NCBI GenBank assembly: GCA_019694435.1
Contig: JAIBBZ010000005.1
Location: 186,001-250,000 of the forward strand
DNA: 64,000 nt
From: Pirellulales bacterium
GTDB taxonomy: Bacteria > Planctomycetota > Planctomycetia > Pirellulales > JAEUIK01
Direction of reading: 5' to 3'
Each line of letters begins with the position of its first letter. Positions within the stretch are counted from its first letter, which is position 1. Made by a program: the position numbers and the translations under genes. This document shows, one piece after another, positions 9,276 through 18,787 of the stretch. The notes beneath the pieces were generated by a model. It was not told the origin of the DNA and ran no database searches. It saw nothing but the letters and a program-made list of their open reading frames with translations.

Positions 9276-9413
9276 GCCGCCGTGTCGCGCTCCGATATTT
9301 TCCGCCAATCATCGCCGCCGGGGTCGACGCCTGCGGAATCGCGGTGAGCAGGGCACCAAGATTGGCGATCGGTCCGTCGAAAGCAGTGCTGGGCAGCTGA
9401 ATACCGCTGCGGC

Positions 9414-10424
9414 CTAGATGCCTTTCTTGCCGTCGACGTGCAGCCGGCCGCCCTTGAGCGCTTCGGCCATGGCCAACGGGACGTCTGCCTCGGCCAGCAA
9501 GACGCGGGCCCGATTCTCCGACACCTTGGCCCGGTTCTCTTGTTCTTCGGCAATCGCGATCGCGCGGCGCACTTCGGCCCGGGCGCGGGCGACGCGGGTA
9601 TCGGCCTCGGCCTGGTCGGCCTGCAACCGGGCACCGATGTTTTCGCCGACGTCGATGTCGGCGATGTCGATCGAGACGATCTCGAAGGCCGTTTGTGCAT
9701 CGAGCCCGCGGCGAAGCACGGCCTTGGAAATCAAGTCGGGGTTTTCCATCACGGTCAGATGGCTCTCGGCCGAGCCGATGGCCGTGATGATGCCCTCGCC
9801 GACGCGGGCGATGATCGTGTCTTCGGTGGCACCGCCGATCAACTGGGCCAGGTTCGTGCGCACCGTCACGCGTGCACGGACCTTCAACTCGACGCCGTTC
9901 TTGGCGATCGCGCTGAGCATGGTGCGGCCCGATTTGGCCGGGTCGGGGCAGTCGATAACCTTCGGATTGACGCTCGTCTGCACGGCGTCGAGCACGTCGC
10001 GACCGGCCAGGTCGATCGCCGCGGCGCGATCAAAGTCCAGGTCGAGATCGGCACGCTGCGCGGCGATCAGGGCTTCGATCACGCGCATCACATTGCCGCC
10101 GGCCAGATAATGCGCCTCGAGCCGCTGATTGGTGATTCCTGATTTCTTGTCCCGGCTCAGCCCGGCTTGCATCGCCATGATCCGGGCCTGGATGATCGTC
10201 CGCGCGTTGACCTGACGCAGGCTCATGGCGATGAGCCTTGCAAAGCCGACGTGGGCGTTCGACATCAGTGCCTGCAGCCACAGCCGGCCGTAGGCGAGGA
10301 AGGCAATCGCCAGGATCACGCCGATCAAAATCAGCAGCAGGACCACGAACGCCGTGATGGCGTAGCCCAACGTTTCGCGTTGTGCGAACAGCAGCCAAGC
10401 TGCCAGCGGCGCGCTCGATGTCAT
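9414..10424 (-). CDS. floA: Flotillin-like protein FloA
   Basis: A 336-residue membrane-associated scaffold. An N-terminal membrane hairpin ([30 protein letters not shown], read as shorter hydrophobic runs) is followed by the FloA core. Recognisable blocks are [30 protein letters not shown], the VIDCPDP segment, [16 protein letters not shown] sheet (here [19 protein letters not shown]), and a C-terminal Glu/Ala coiled coil ending in [11 protein letters not shown]. The family assembles functional membrane microdomains in bacteria. The long open frame upstream to 11084 is spurious; the ATG at 10424 matches the family start. It is divergent from the Rieske gene. Confidence 0.93.
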   Translation of the reverse strand: MTSSAPLAAWLLFAQRETLGYAITAFVVLLLILIGVILAIAFLAYGRLWLQALMSNAHVGFARLIAMSLRQVNARTIIQARIMAMQAGLSRDKKSGITNQRLEAHYLAGGNVMRVIEALIAAQRADLDLDFDRAAAIDLAGRDVLDAVQTSVNPKVIDCPDPAKSGRTMLSAIAKNGVELKVRARVTVRTNLAQLIGGATEDTIIARVGEGIITAIGSAESHLTVMENPDLISKAVLRRGLDAQTAFEIVSIDIADIDVGENIGARLQADQAEADTRVARARAEVRRAIAIAEEQENRAKVSENRARVLLAEADVPLAMAEALKGGRLHVDGKKGI

Positions 10425-10589
10425 CTTCCGCGACCCTCCGCGAGTGCCAATTTCACGCGCCGCAAGCATACCGCCAGTCACCGCGCGTGCCCAGGGTCGG
10501 TGCCGGCTGGCAGCTCGCTTGGGCCCCGGACCGCGTTCGATTACGCTCAGGCAAGACCCCGAACTGTCCGCTCGAGGATCGCTTTCCCG

Positions 10590-10898
10590 ATGCCCGTTGA
10601 CCGACGCCTGATTGCGACCGGCGAGGTGCCGCCGGGCGAGGCACGCCTGGTCAAAGGCTGGCGCCGCGAGCTGGCGGTTTTTCACGTCGAAGGCCGGTAC
10701 TACACGCTGGCGAATTCCTGCCCGCACGTCGGGGCTCCCTTGGCCAAGGGTAAGCTGTGCGGTCACGAGATTGTCTGCCCCTGGCACGCGTGGCGGTTCG
10801 ATGTCCGCACCGGCCAGGGCCTCACCCACGCTCTGCCCGTGGCTAGCTATCCGACGCGCGTCGAAGATGGCTGGGTGATTGCCACGCTGCCAGATTGA
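10590..10898 (+). CDS. Rieske [2Fe-2S] ferredoxin-like protein
   Basis: A 102-residue protein made of a single Rieske domain. Cluster ligands are Cys44 and His46 in CPHVGAPL and Cys63 and His66 in CPWHAWRFD. With this short length and no signal peptide, it resembles NirD-type small subunits or biphenyl-dioxygenase-type ferredoxins, acting as a cytoplasmic one-electron carrier. No reductase or oxygenase partner is adjacent, so its client is unknown. The ATG at 10590 is the first that keeps the family length. Confidence 0.85.
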   Translation: MPVDRRLIATGEVPPGEARLVKGWRRELAVFHVEGRYYTLANSCPHVGAPLAKGKLCGHEIVCPWHAWRFDVRTGQGLTHALPVASYPTRVEDGWVIATLPD

Positions 10899-11082
10899 CG
10901 GCCCTGGCTTCGTCGGCGCCGCGCCTGCTGCTAGCTGCCAGGAACCAGGGGGCTGGCGTGACGCGGGCGCTCTTGCTGCGCGGCCTTCGCGTCGGGTAAT
11001 TACCGTCGCTCGGAGATGCGCGTCTGATCTTGCATTTCGTCCGTGCGCCCCGTTCGGGGCGATCACAGGAAGGAGCGCCGAC

Positions 11083-11442
11083 ATGCGCCTTGGCGCAATT
11101 GCCTTGGGGGCTCTTGTCTTTGCAGCCGTGGCTCAGGCCGTTCCCGTATCGGCGGCCCAGCCACTGTCGCCCGCGGCTCGAGCCATGGCCCGGTTCCGCA
11201 CGCCTGGCAGTTCGTCGCAAACAACCGATCTCAAGACGACACTCGAAAAAGGCCTACGGGCCCGCAAGCCCGAGGACTTCGTGTTCATCGCCCGGGTTGT
11301 AGCGCTGGTCGAAAACAAGACGCTGCCGGTGACGCTCGTTCAATCGACCTATGCCTGGGCCAGCCGCAAGCCGCGCACGCCTTTTCCCTATTTCCAACAG
11401 GCGCTACGCATCCGCGCGAAGCGCATCGGCGTGACGCTGTAG
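11083..11442 (+). CDS. Small exported protein of unknown function
   Basis: A 119-residue product with a purine-rich ribosome site (aggaaggag at 11067-11075, about 7-8 bases before ATG). The signal peptide [18 protein letters not shown] ends near VSAAQ. The mature part is basic, with [20 protein letters not shown] and [20 protein letters not shown]. The second half looks helical and recalls short conserved planctomycete exported proteins near structural or pilus genes, but no named domain is recognised. Confidence 0.6.
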   Translation: MRLGAIALGALVFAAVAQAVPVSAAQPLSPAARAMARFRTPGSSSQTTDLKTTLEKGLRARKPEDFVFIARVVALVENKTLPVTLVQSTYAWASRKPRTPFPYFQQALRIRAKRIGVTL

Positions 11443-11673
11443 CTCATTTCTATCGCCCTGGCCTCCTCGCGCGCGCCGCACACGACGGCGCCCCAGCGGC
11501 AGTTTTCCAGCCACGCCGGGCGTCTGGCCTTGCCGCGCACTTCGCCGGTGCCCTGCCTTGGATGTTAATTCTTACTATATCTGTAGGGTGCAAGGTGATT
11601 GCCGGCGAAGTGGCGATGTAAAAGATGGCGTTGCTTGCAGGTGTCAATTTGCCTTGGTAGGTTATCGCCCATC

Positions 11674-11690
11674 TCGATGTTTTACATCGA
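11674..11690. repeat. 7-3-7 inverted repeat upstream of the caspase gene
   Basis: tcgatgt and acatcga flank a ttt centre. It lies 49 bases before the ATG at 11739 in an AT-richer segment (about 11560-11738) that contrasts with the surrounding GC-rich DNA. Operator use is a guess from symmetry and placement. Confidence 0.35.
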
Positions 11691-11738
11691 TAGAAGACAA
11701 TTCTGTCTCAACAATGAACCACGGCGAGAGTATCTGCC

Positions 11739-13040
11739 ATGAGTAAAGCAATTGCCATCCTGGTCGGCCTGAAGAAGGTGGATCCCACGAAATACAACGG
11801 CTGGGAGGGCGTGAATGGCTGCTGGGGCTGTGAGCTCGATGTCGACAATATGGAGCGAGTTCTGTCGGAGGTCGGGTACAGCATCGAGGTCATCAAGACG
11901 GGCGCGGCGACCTGTACACGTGTCAAAAAGGCTCTCTCCGCCGCGGCGACTTCGCTCAAGAGCGGGGATATTCTCGTGTTTTACTATTCGGGACACGGGG
12001 GCCAGCAACCCGACAAGAACGGCGACGAAACCGACGGACAGGACGAAACCCTGTGCATGTACGACGGTGAACTCATTGACGATGACCTTAACGCTATCTG
12101 GCTGAAGTTTCGCCCCGGCGTCCGGATCGTCATGGTGAGCGATAGTTGTAACTCGGGCACGAACTATCGCGCAATCCGGGACGTCGCCTTAGCGGATGCA
12201 TCTCCGATCATGCCCTTGGACGCGGCAACCGCCGAGTCGATGCGGGCGCAAATGATCCATTTCGGCGGTTGTCGAGACGGCGCGACGTCGGCCGGCTACC
12301 AAGCGGGTGGCGCGTTCACCGTCGCTACGTGCGAAGTTTGGAAGAACGGCGCGTTCCAAGGCTCGTATCGGCCGTTTCTCGAGGCGATCCGCGCCAAGCT
12401 CGGCGGTCAGGATGCCCAGTACAACGAGTATGGGCCGGTGACCGACGGTTTTCGGAACCAAAGGCCGTTTTGCACGGACGCACCTCCGGCGGGAGCCGAT
12501 GCGCGAGGAGCAAACTCAGGCGGCGCTTTCACGCGCACTCGCCCGGCATCGGGCGTGTTGACGGGGCGCAGGTTTGGCGGCACGCGCGGAGCAGGGGAGA
12601 CGCCCGCGGCCGGCGGAACCGTGGCGAAAAGCTCTTACGTCCAGACCGTGGCGCAACAGCAGTTGAACGGCAAGTTCAGTAGCGACCCGGGTATTCGCCT
12701 GGGCGATTCGATGTTCTATCTGCCCACGCGCAACGAAGTCGAACAGTTGCTGTCGGCGAGTCAACTCGATCGACGCACCTGGCTTGCCGAGCGGTTTGAT
12801 TGCGACGATTTCGCGTACGCTCTCAAAGGCGAAGCCAGTGTTCACGCCTACGACACCGGCGACCTGGCCTATGGCCTGTGCCTGGGTATCGTCTGGGGCA
12901 ATTTCGATTGGGTGAGCGGCTATCACGCAGTCAACTGGTTCCTCGACTCGACCAGCAAGCTCTGGCTGATCGAGCCACAAAACGACACGCTCTACGACGC
13001 GTCGCACTGCCAAGGCGGGATCAGTCTGCTGCTCGTCTAG
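11739..13040 (+). CDS. Caspase-family peptidase fused to an agglutinin-type (MOA C-terminal) cysteine protease domain
   Basis: A 433-residue protein without a signal peptide. Residues 1-215 are a peptidase C14 caspase/metacaspase domain, with catalytic His86 in YYSGHGGQ and Cys137 in SDSCNSG. A Gly/Ala/Thr/Arg linker spans about 248-297. Residues 310-433 match the papain-like C-terminal domain of MOA-type agglutinins: FYLPTRNEVEQLL, Cys355 in RFDCDDFAYALKGE, His396 in GYHAVNW and Glu412 in LIEPQND form the expected Cys-His-Glu set. Both active sites look intact. Caspase-like proteases in planctomycetes are usually linked to signalling or cell-death defence, whereas MOA's domain is a calcium-dependent protease. 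The combination suggests a two-step proteolytic effector. No immunity or sensor gene is evident next to it. Confidence 0.85.
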   Translation: MSKAIAILVGLKKVDPTKYNGWEGVNGCWGCELDVDNMERVLSEVGYSIEVIKTGAATCTRVKKALSAAATSLKSGDILVFYYSGHGGQQPDKNGDETDGQDETLCMYDGELIDDDLNAIWLKFRPGVRIVMVSDSCNSGTNYRAIRDVALADASPIMPLDAATAESMRAQMIHFGGCRDGATSAGYQAGGAFTVATCEVWKNGAFQGSYRPFLEAIRAKLGGQDAQYNEYGPVTDGFRNQRPFCTDAPPAGADARGANSGGAFTRTRPASGVLTGRRFGGTRGAGETPAAGGTVAKSSYVQTVAQQQLNGKFSSDPGIRLGDSMFYLPTRNEVEQLLSASQLDRRTWLAERFDCDDFAYALKGEASVHAYDTGDLAYGLCLGIVWGNFDWVSGYHAVNWFLDSTSKLWLIEPQNDTLYDASHCQGGISLLLV

Positions 13041-13246
13041 CGTCGCAGATGCAGTGAACGCCGCAACGCAAGGTCCGTATCGGTGCCATCACTCCCGGGC
13101 CCATGATCACGGGGCCCATTACGACCGGACTATCACTCGGTAGGTAGATGGCGCGTTGGAATCTGCGCACAAGCGCAGCCCCGCGCTGTGCGGCTTGCGC
13201 CGAGAGCACCGTCCTGGAACTCCGCTCGCGTCGGTTCGATGCGAGG

Positions 13247-13594
13247 CTAACGCGATTGCGCCAGGGTGTGGATTCGCGCAATCTCGGCGTTCATCTGTCC
13301 GGTGACCATCAGGCCCCACATCTTGAAGTCGCCGATCAGCGACCAGAGCGGATAGGTGAACGTGGCCGGGCGGTTCTTTTCGAGGCCGAAATGGCCGACC
13401 CAGGCGAAGCCGTAGCCGACGACCGGGGCCAGCAGCAGCAGCCACCAGTTCTGGGCATAGATGATGTAGCCGACCAGGCCGATGACCAGGGTCGTGCCGA
13501 TAAAGTGCAGCCAACGGCAGCCCGAGTGGCTGTGTTCGCCGACGTAGTAGGGCCAGAACTCGGTGAACGATTGAAAGCGATCGTGCGACGACAT
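13247..13594 (-). CDS. DUF962 (Mpo1-like) membrane protein
   Basis: A 115-residue protein with FTEFWPYYVGEHSHSGCRWLHFIGT at the N-terminus, two or three membrane helices, and FGLEKNRPATFTYPLWSLIGDFKMW, all hallmarks of DUF962. The yeast relative Mpo1 is an iron-dependent dioxygenase for 2-hydroxy fatty acids, and the His residues in HSHSG, WLHF and GHFG could be the metal ligands here. Start ATG at 13594 (MSSHDRF); a longer frame to 13672 has no better start. Lipid oxidation is inference from the eukaryotic relative. Confidence 0.82.
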   Translation of the reverse strand: MSSHDRFQSFTEFWPYYVGEHSHSGCRWLHFIGTTLVIGLVGYIIYAQNWWLLLLAPVVGYGFAWVGHFGLEKNRPATFTYPLWSLIGDFKMWGLMVTGQMNAEIARIHTLAQSR

Positions 13595-13839
13595 CGGATC
13601 GTGCTCCCCAAGGCAGCGGAAAAACCCCTGTTTGGCACTCCACATTCTGCCCCCGCACGGTGCGTGCAGCAAGCCAGACTTGCCTTGCGCATGGGCCGCT
13701 AGGGCTCCCTCCTGACGCGGTCCGGCGGCGTGGTAAACTGAGGGCCAATCCGGACGGAAAGTCAGGGCCCCGGAGTCAGGGCCCGGCCAGTTGCCCCCTT
13801 ACGGCCGTCTGGCGTCGCGAACCCCTGGGAGTTGTGGCC

Positions 13840-14130
13840 ATGCCTTCGGATCCGAATGTGAATTACGAGCGTCTGCCTGCCGGCATGGAAATGGACGAAA
13901 CGGACATCAATCTCCGCGCGTACTTCAGCCGGATGACGGACGATCGGCTGCTCAGCTACGACCCCGCCTGGAGCGACGAGCAGTTGATGGCCTGGGACGA
14001 CAATTTCACCAACGAAGGCACGCTGCTGCTGGTCTGCAGCGAGCGCGACGTCGAAGTCGACGAGTATCGCCGGGTGCTGGAAGAACACATCGGCTTCCGC
14101 GGCCTGCGGCCCACCAGCCGCGCAAAGTGA
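13840..14130 (+). CDS. Small acidic protein of unknown function
   Basis: A 96-residue cytoplasmic protein, acidic, with no membrane segment or Cys cluster. It starts at the ATG at 13840 (MPSDPNVNYERL) and ends 10 bases before the GTG of the FAD oxidoreductase, so co-translation with that enzyme is likely. The frame opens earlier at 13660 but that stretch has low-quality, Arg/Ser-rich sequence. No family recognised; the C-terminal DEYRRVLEEHIGFRG is probably helical. Confidence 0.6.
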   Translation: MPSDPNVNYERLPAGMEMDETDINLRAYFSRMTDDRLLSYDPAWSDEQLMAWDDNFTNEGTLLLVCSERDVEVDEYRRVLEEHIGFRGLRPTSRAK

Positions 14131-14140
14131 CGATCTGCCC

Positions 14141-15751
14141 GTGCCGATCCGCCTGTCGAATCTGCGATTGGGTATCGACCAAGGCGAGCAGGCGCTGGTG
14201 CCCGAGATCGCTGCGGCGCTCGACGTACGTCCGGAGGCGATCGATCGCTGGCGGATCTTGCGCAAGAGTCTCGATTATCGCGACAAGCGCAACCTGCGTT
14301 TTGTCTACTCGGCCGAGGTGGTGTTGCCCGAGGACGAGGCCCAGCTCGTGGCTCGCGCCTCGCGACGGCGCCCGGCGCTGCGGCCCGAGTTGTTCAGCGA
14401 GCCGCCCTTCGAATTGCCACCGCGCGGCGCCGTGCCGCTGGGCGAACGGCCGGTGATCGTCGGTTCCGGCCCGGCGGGCCTGGTGGCCGCCTACTTCCTG
14501 GCGCAGCAGGGCTATCGCCCGCTGTTGCTCGAGCGCGGCCGCCGCGTGCGGCAGCGTATTTTCGACGTTCGTGCGCTCGAGGCCGGCGGACCGATCGATC
14601 CGGAAAGCAATTATCTGTTCGGCGAAGGGGGCGCAGGCACCTTCAGCGACGGCAAGCTCACCTGCCGCGCCACGGGGCCGGATCTGCGGCGGATTCTCGA
14701 ACTGTTCGCCGAGTGCAAAGGTAAACCGTCGATCGTCTACGAGTATCGACCGCATTTGGGCAGCAACCGCCTGCCGGCCGTGGTCAAAGCACTGCGGCGC
14801 AAGATCATCGAGTCGGGTGGCGAAGTGCGCTTTGAGTGCCGGGTCGAAGACGTCGAGATTGTCGAGGGCCGGGTCAAGGCCTTGTTGACTTCTTCGGGTC
14901 GCATCGCGACCAGCGTGGCGCTGTTCGGCGTCGGTCACAGCGCGCGCGACACGCTGACGATGCTTTGGCAGCGGGGCGTGGCGATGGTCGCCAAGCCGTT
15001 TCAACTCGGCGTGCGGATCGAGCAGCCGCAAGAGCAGGTCAACCGCGTGCAATACGGCGCCGCGCACCTCGAGGAGCGCCTCGGAGCGGCCGATTACAGC
15101 GTCGTGGCCCGGGGCCCCAAGGATCTATTCAGCTTCTGCATGTGCGCCGGCGGACAGGTCATTCCGAGTGTCTCGGAGCTCGGGCATTTCTGCACCAATG
15201 GGATGAGTCTGTCGAATCGCAGTTCGCCGTTTGCCAATAGCGGGCTGATGATCACGCTCGAGCCGCATGAGTTCGGCGGCGACGATCCGTTGGCCGGCAT
15301 GCGGCTGCAACGCCATTACGAAGCGCTGGCCTTTGCCGCTGGGCGTGGAGACTACCTGACCCCCATTCAATGGGCCTCCGATTTTCTCGCCGACCGACCG
15401 ACGCGCGACCGCCCGCCTTCGAGCTGCCGTCGCGGCGTGGTGCCGGGGACGTTGGCCGAGTTGATTCCGCCGGTCGTCCTGCAGTCGCTCAAGCGCAATC
15501 TGCCGGTGCTCGACCGGCGCTGGCGGGGGCAGTTCTTGCGCAACGCGACGCTCGTCGGCCCCGAGGCGCGCGGTAGCTCGCCGCTGCGCATCCTCCGCGA
15601 TCACGACTCGCTCGAAAGCACCACGATCGGCGGGCTGTACCCGATCGGCGAAGGTGCCGGCTTCGCCGGTGGAATCGTCAGCGCGGCGATCGACGGGCTC
15701 CGGGCCGCGAAGGCGGTCATGGCGCGCTACGCGCCGCTGGAGGCGCGCTGA
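14141..15751 (+). CDS. FAD-dependent dehydrogenase (COG2509-type)
   Basis: A 536-residue flavoprotein. Residues 1-95 form the small N-terminal domain seen in this group (DYRDKRNLRFVYSAEV). The dinucleotide fold follows with GSGPAG at 108-113 and LLLERGRRVRQR. Then come FGEGGAGTFSDGKLTCR, GVGHSARDTL, FSFCMCAGGQVIPS and a final YPIGEGAGFAGGIVSAAIDGLRAA, the second FAD contact. Members are annotated as uncharacterised FAD-dependent dehydrogenases. The start is a GTG at 14141, ten bases after the stop of the 96-aa gene. The substrate is unknown. Confidence 0.88.
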   Translation: MPIRLSNLRLGIDQGEQALVPEIAAALDVRPEAIDRWRILRKSLDYRDKRNLRFVYSAEVVLPEDEAQLVARASRRRPALRPELFSEPPFELPPRGAVPLGERPVIVGSGPAGLVAAYFLAQQGYRPLLLERGRRVRQRIFDVRALEAGGPIDPESNYLFGEGGAGTFSDGKLTCRATGPDLRRILELFAECKGKPSIVYEYRPHLGSNRLPAVVKALRRKIIESGGEVRFECRVEDVEIVEGRVKALLTSSGRIATSVALFGVGHSARDTLTMLWQRGVAMVAKPFQLGVRIEQPQEQVNRVQYGAAHLEERLGAADYSVVARGPKDLFSFCMCAGGQVIPSVSELGHFCTNGMSLSNRSSPFANSGLMITLEPHEFGGDDPLAGMRLQRHYEALAFAAGRGDYLTPIQWASDFLADRPTRDRPPSSCRRGVVPGTLAELIPPVVLQSLKRNLPVLDRRWRGQFLRNATLVGPEARGSSPLRILRDHDSLESTTIGGLYPIGEGAGFAGGIVSAAIDGLRAAKAVMARYAPLEAR

Positions 15752-15762
15752 AATCTCAAGCT

Positions 15763-17256
15763 TCACTTGCCGGCCGCAGCAGGCTGCGGCTGCGGCGTGA
15801 GTTTTCTGAGTTTGAGCGGATTGCCGCCCAGCTCGGCCAGGATCGTCACCGTGCCGTCCTCGGCGACGTGGATCTCGCCTTCCAGTTCGGCGGCCGTGCT
15901 GAAGAACGTCGTCGGTGAAACGAAAAACAGCTCGAGCGCGCCGCCCGAGGCCTGGATGAACACGCGGCCGTCGCGCACGGCCAGTTCGCCCACCGGTAGC
16001 GGCCCCGCGGCATATTTGCCCACGTACGACTGCAGCGTTGGATCGTCGACCCGAATGGCCCGACGGCTCTCGAGCGCCGCACCGGGCCAGCCATAGGCGC
16101 GGGCAATCGTGCGCAAGATTTCAGAGGCCAGTTCGCCGCCGTTATCCGAATTGGTCATCACGGCGGCGCCGCAGCCGCCCTCGATCGTCCCGGCCACCTC
16201 GCAGCGAAAGCCGGCGTTCGACCCGCCGTGCGAGAACCGCACGACGCGGCCGTCGCTCAGCGTCAGAAACGGTCCCAGGCCGAACGGCCCCTCGCCCACC
16301 GGCGTGACCATTTGCTCGGCCAACTCACGAGGCAACACAGCGCCCGGTTCGCCGGCCAGCGCCCGTTGCACGCCCATCACATACCGGCACAGATCGCTGC
16401 TCGTAGTCCACAGTCCCGCGGCCGCCTGCTCGGGATAAACGTGCCAGCGACCTGCGAGAACCTTTCCATCGTTGGTGTGCCCGCTGGCGGCCTGGTCTTG
16501 TCGGTCCGTCGGCAGCGGCTGCGCATAGCTACTGGCGTGCATCTCCAGCGGCCTGAGCACCTCGCGCTCGAGCAGCGCCGCGAGCGGTTCGCCGGTCACG
16601 TCCTTCACGACGGTTTGCACGATCGTCGTGCCGCCGCCGGAATAGACGAACGACTCGCCCGGCGTGCGGACGACCAGGACCGGGTCGTTGTTTGCCGGCT
16701 TGGTACCAGCAAGGATCTGCACCAGCGTCGGCAGCGGCTCGTCGACCTGGTAGCCGCGAAAGCCGTGCACGGTCGTACCGCCACGATGGCTCATCAGCAA
16801 TCGCAGCGTGACCGGCTGTTGGGTGGTGAACGTGTTCGCTGGAATCTGCCAGCGCTGCAAATATTTCTGCACGTCGGCATCCAGCTCGAGCCGTCCCGCC
16901 GCGACGAGTTGCAAGGTGCCCAGCATCGCGACGGGCTTGCTGATCGAGGCGGCCTGGAACAACGTCTCGGGCGTCACCGGCGAACCCTGAGCGACGTCGG
17001 TCGTGCCGTAGCCGGCGGCCCAGGCGAGCTTTCCTTCGGCAACCACGGCCACGCTCACGCCGGGCACTCCGTAGTGCTTCATCCGCTCGACCAAAGTGGC
17101 CTGTGCCGGTTCGTCATCGTACGACACCAAAGGAACGACGGCCGCCTCGATCGCCGCTTGCGTCGGTGCCTCGGCAGCCAGCGCAGCGCAGCAGTTCAGA
17201 ACGACACCGGCCAGGCCTACGAGCAATCGACACCGGGCAGCGAGCTGGCGGTTCAT
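15763..17256 (-). CDS. Exported serine hydrolase of the beta-lactamase/class C family
   Basis: A 497-residue protein with a signal peptide (RLLVGLAGVVLNCCAALA) and a full class C-type domain. Ser104 and Lys107 in SISK are the catalytic SxxK pair, Tyr205 is in YSG where YxN is usual, and SHGGSNAGF supplies the third motif (HGG in place of KTG). Residues from about 385 form an extra C-terminal beta-rich domain (DPTLQSYVGKYAAG, DGRVFIQASG) common in esterase/D-aminopeptidase-like members. These proteins hydrolyse esters or D-amino peptides more often than beta-lactams. The frame upstream to 17511 lacks a better start. It converges on the FAD dehydrogenase with 11 bases between stops. Confidence 0.88.
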   Translation of the reverse strand: MNRQLAARCRLLVGLAGVVLNCCAALAAEAPTQAAIEAAVVPLVSYDDEPAQATLVERMKHYGVPGVSVAVVAEGKLAWAAGYGTTDVAQGSPVTPETLFQAASISKPVAMLGTLQLVAAGRLELDADVQKYLQRWQIPANTFTTQQPVTLRLLMSHRGGTTVHGFRGYQVDEPLPTLVQILAGTKPANNDPVLVVRTPGESFVYSGGGTTIVQTVVKDVTGEPLAALLEREVLRPLEMHASSYAQPLPTDRQDQAASGHTNDGKVLAGRWHVYPEQAAAGLWTTSSDLCRYVMGVQRALAGEPGAVLPRELAEQMVTPVGEGPFGLGPFLTLSDGRVVRFSHGGSNAGFRCEVAGTIEGGCGAAVMTNSDNGGELASEILRTIARAYGWPGAALESRRAIRVDDPTLQSYVGKYAAGPLPVGELAVRDGRVFIQASGGALELFFVSPTTFFSTAAELEGEIHVAEDGTVTILAELGGNPLKLRKLTPQPQPAAAGK

Positions 17257-17557
17257 CGGCGATCTCGCGTCGTGCAGTGAAGGCGACGGCTCCCATGGTA
17301 ACGTTCGACCGGGGCCCCAGCGCCGCAAAGCACGGTATCCGGCCGGTAAACTAGATTCGGCCCTCCGCGGCGAATCTTGGGCAGGCCCGCCGATTTCGTT
17401 GCGCGCGGCCGCGCCGTGCCCGGACGAGGTTGCCGGCCGATCCGTTCGCCGAACTGCGACGGGCCTGTGCCGGAAAGATCCGATCCCCAAGCATTGCGGC
17501 GGACAAGCCACGCCGGTTCGTGCGCGGCCGTCCGCCGTGGTGCGAAAAAATGCTGGC
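17257..17557. other. Intergenic stretch without a supported gene
   Basis: Separates two leftward genes. Open frames here are antisense or low-complexity and no RNA structure or repeat stood out. The promoter of the serine hydrolase is expected in it but I cannot point to convincing -35/-10 boxes. Confidence 0.5.
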
Positions 17558-17953
17558 CTATTTCTCGGCGTTGCGCAGTTGCTTGTGGCAATTCACGCAA
17601 CTAAGCGTCAGTTGGGTAAACGCCAGGGCCGCGGCATCCAGATTGTGATCGTCGGCCGCGGTCATCAACTGCTGGTTCGCGTCGCGAAAGATCCGCAACT
17701 GCGTGCGGTAGTCGGCCGTATCGCGCCGTCGCACGAGCCCTTCGAGCCGGCTCATGTTGTACATCGACTCGGCACTCTTGCGGATCATGTCGTAGTCCTC
17801 GAGCGCCAGCGCCTCGAGCGTGTGCTGCGAGGCCTCGAGCTTGCGCTTCATCCAGACACTCATGGGCTGTTCACCCTCGGGCTCCTGCGCCGTGGCGATC
17901 GTCGCCGTCGCGGCGATCACCGCGGCTGCTACCAATCCATTTAGCCACCTCAT
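17558..17953 (-). CDS. Small exported c-type heme protein (CxxCH)
   Basis: A 131-residue protein with a clean signal peptide (LNGLVAAAVIAATATIATAQ) and a single heme motif CVNCH near the C-terminus (LTLSCVNCHKQLRN). The body is helical, with SMYNMSRLEGLVRR and FRDANQQLMTAADD, which fits a four-helix cytochrome c-prime arrangement. It lies 64 bases downstream of the exported 231-aa gene on the same strand and may share its transcript. The role is unknown; it is a parallel of the protein at 4358-4774. Confidence 0.75.
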   Translation of the reverse strand: MRWLNGLVAAAVIAATATIATAQEPEGEQPMSVWMKRKLEASQHTLEALALEDYDMIRKSAESMYNMSRLEGLVRRRDTADYRTQLRIFRDANQQLMTAADDHNLDAAALAFTQLTLSCVNCHKQLRNAEK

Positions 17954-18017
17954 GGGTATCGACCTTTCTCTGTTCAGCAGGACGGTTCAGACCACGCGGC
18001 GTCGGCCGCCGAGCGGA

Positions 18018-18713
18018 CTATTTGAACATGTCTTGCAGTTTTTGCATGCGCGCGACCTCATCGGCGACGACTTGCAGGGCCTTGAGCACTTCCATCGCGG
18101 CCACTTGCGACCCGGCGATCAGGTCCTCGGCCAGCTTCTCGGCCGAGAGCACTTCCACGGTCGGCGAAGCGTTCTTCTCGTCGCCGGCCCAGGCCAGGCC
18201 ATGTTCAATCGCATGTGCCGCTGCACGCAGGTGCATGCCGGCCCCCCGGGCGTCGTTGCGATCAAAGTGTTCACGGGCCGCTTCCTGGTTGTATTTGGCC
18301 AGGGCAAAGTGAGCCCGGGCGAACACGCGGTCCATCAGCTTGATGTTCACCGGCTTATCGGCCTTCAGGCCCTCTGCCAGGGCATACAGCTCGAAGACCG
18401 ACGCTTGCAGGTCTTTCTTGGCACTGCCCCGGGCATTGACCAGGGCCAGCTTGAGCATGGCGCCGCCCTTGCGGATGTTGTTCGCCGCCTCGGCTTTTTC
18501 ACGGCTCAGAAAGCTGATCCGCGCGCGATGAAAGTGCAGGTTCGGCTCGTCGGCGAGCTGAAACCAAACATCGTCTTCGAGCACCAGCCACCCTTCGGGC
18601 ACCTGGGGTGTCTTGGTCTCGCTGGTTGCGGCCTCTTCGGCCCAAGCGATGCTCGCCACGCAGGCAAGCAAGACAGCGCCCAGTAAGGCGCTCGCGGTAA
18701 TCCTGATACGCAT
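18018..18713 (-). CDS. Exported helical protein of unknown function
   Basis: A 231-residue protein with a signal peptide (ITASALLGAVLLACVASIAWA). The mature protein starts with VPEGWLVLEDDVWFQLADEP and continues as a series of helices (AFARAHFALAKYN-like, HLRAAAHAIEHGLAWAG, EKLAEDLIAGSQVAAMEVLKAL). Several His residues (HFHRAR, HFDRND, AAHAIEH) could bind a cofactor but no CxxCH is present. No named family recognised. It forms a leftward group with the CxxCH protein downstream and a coiled-coil protein 74 bases upstream. Confidence 0.65.
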   Translation of the reverse strand: MRIRITASALLGAVLLACVASIAWAEEAATSETKTPQVPEGWLVLEDDVWFQLADEPNLHFHRARISFLSREKAEAANNIRKGGAMLKLALVNARGSAKKDLQASVFELYALAEGLKADKPVNIKLMDRVFARAHFALAKYNQEAAREHFDRNDARGAGMHLRAAAHAIEHGLAWAGDEKNASPTVEVLSAEKLAEDLIAGSQVAAMEVLKALQVVADEVARMQKLQDMFK

Positions 18714-18787
18714 GGCTATGTCTCCTTGTATGCAGCGCGTCACTGCGCTAACCGGTTCATGCGGCAATGCAGAACACACGATTCACG

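Noticed and set aside
10425..11084. Long N-terminal extension of FloA
   Set aside because: It overlaps the Rieske gene antisense, and FloA homologues start at the membrane hairpin.
13081..13140. Repeated GGGCCC-containing segment
   Set aside because: Short GC-rich palindromes with no consistent spacing or stem; not enough for a terminator or operator call.
16228..17280. 350-codon plus-strand frame
   Set aside because: Antisense to the serine hydrolase, which has complete catalytic motifs.
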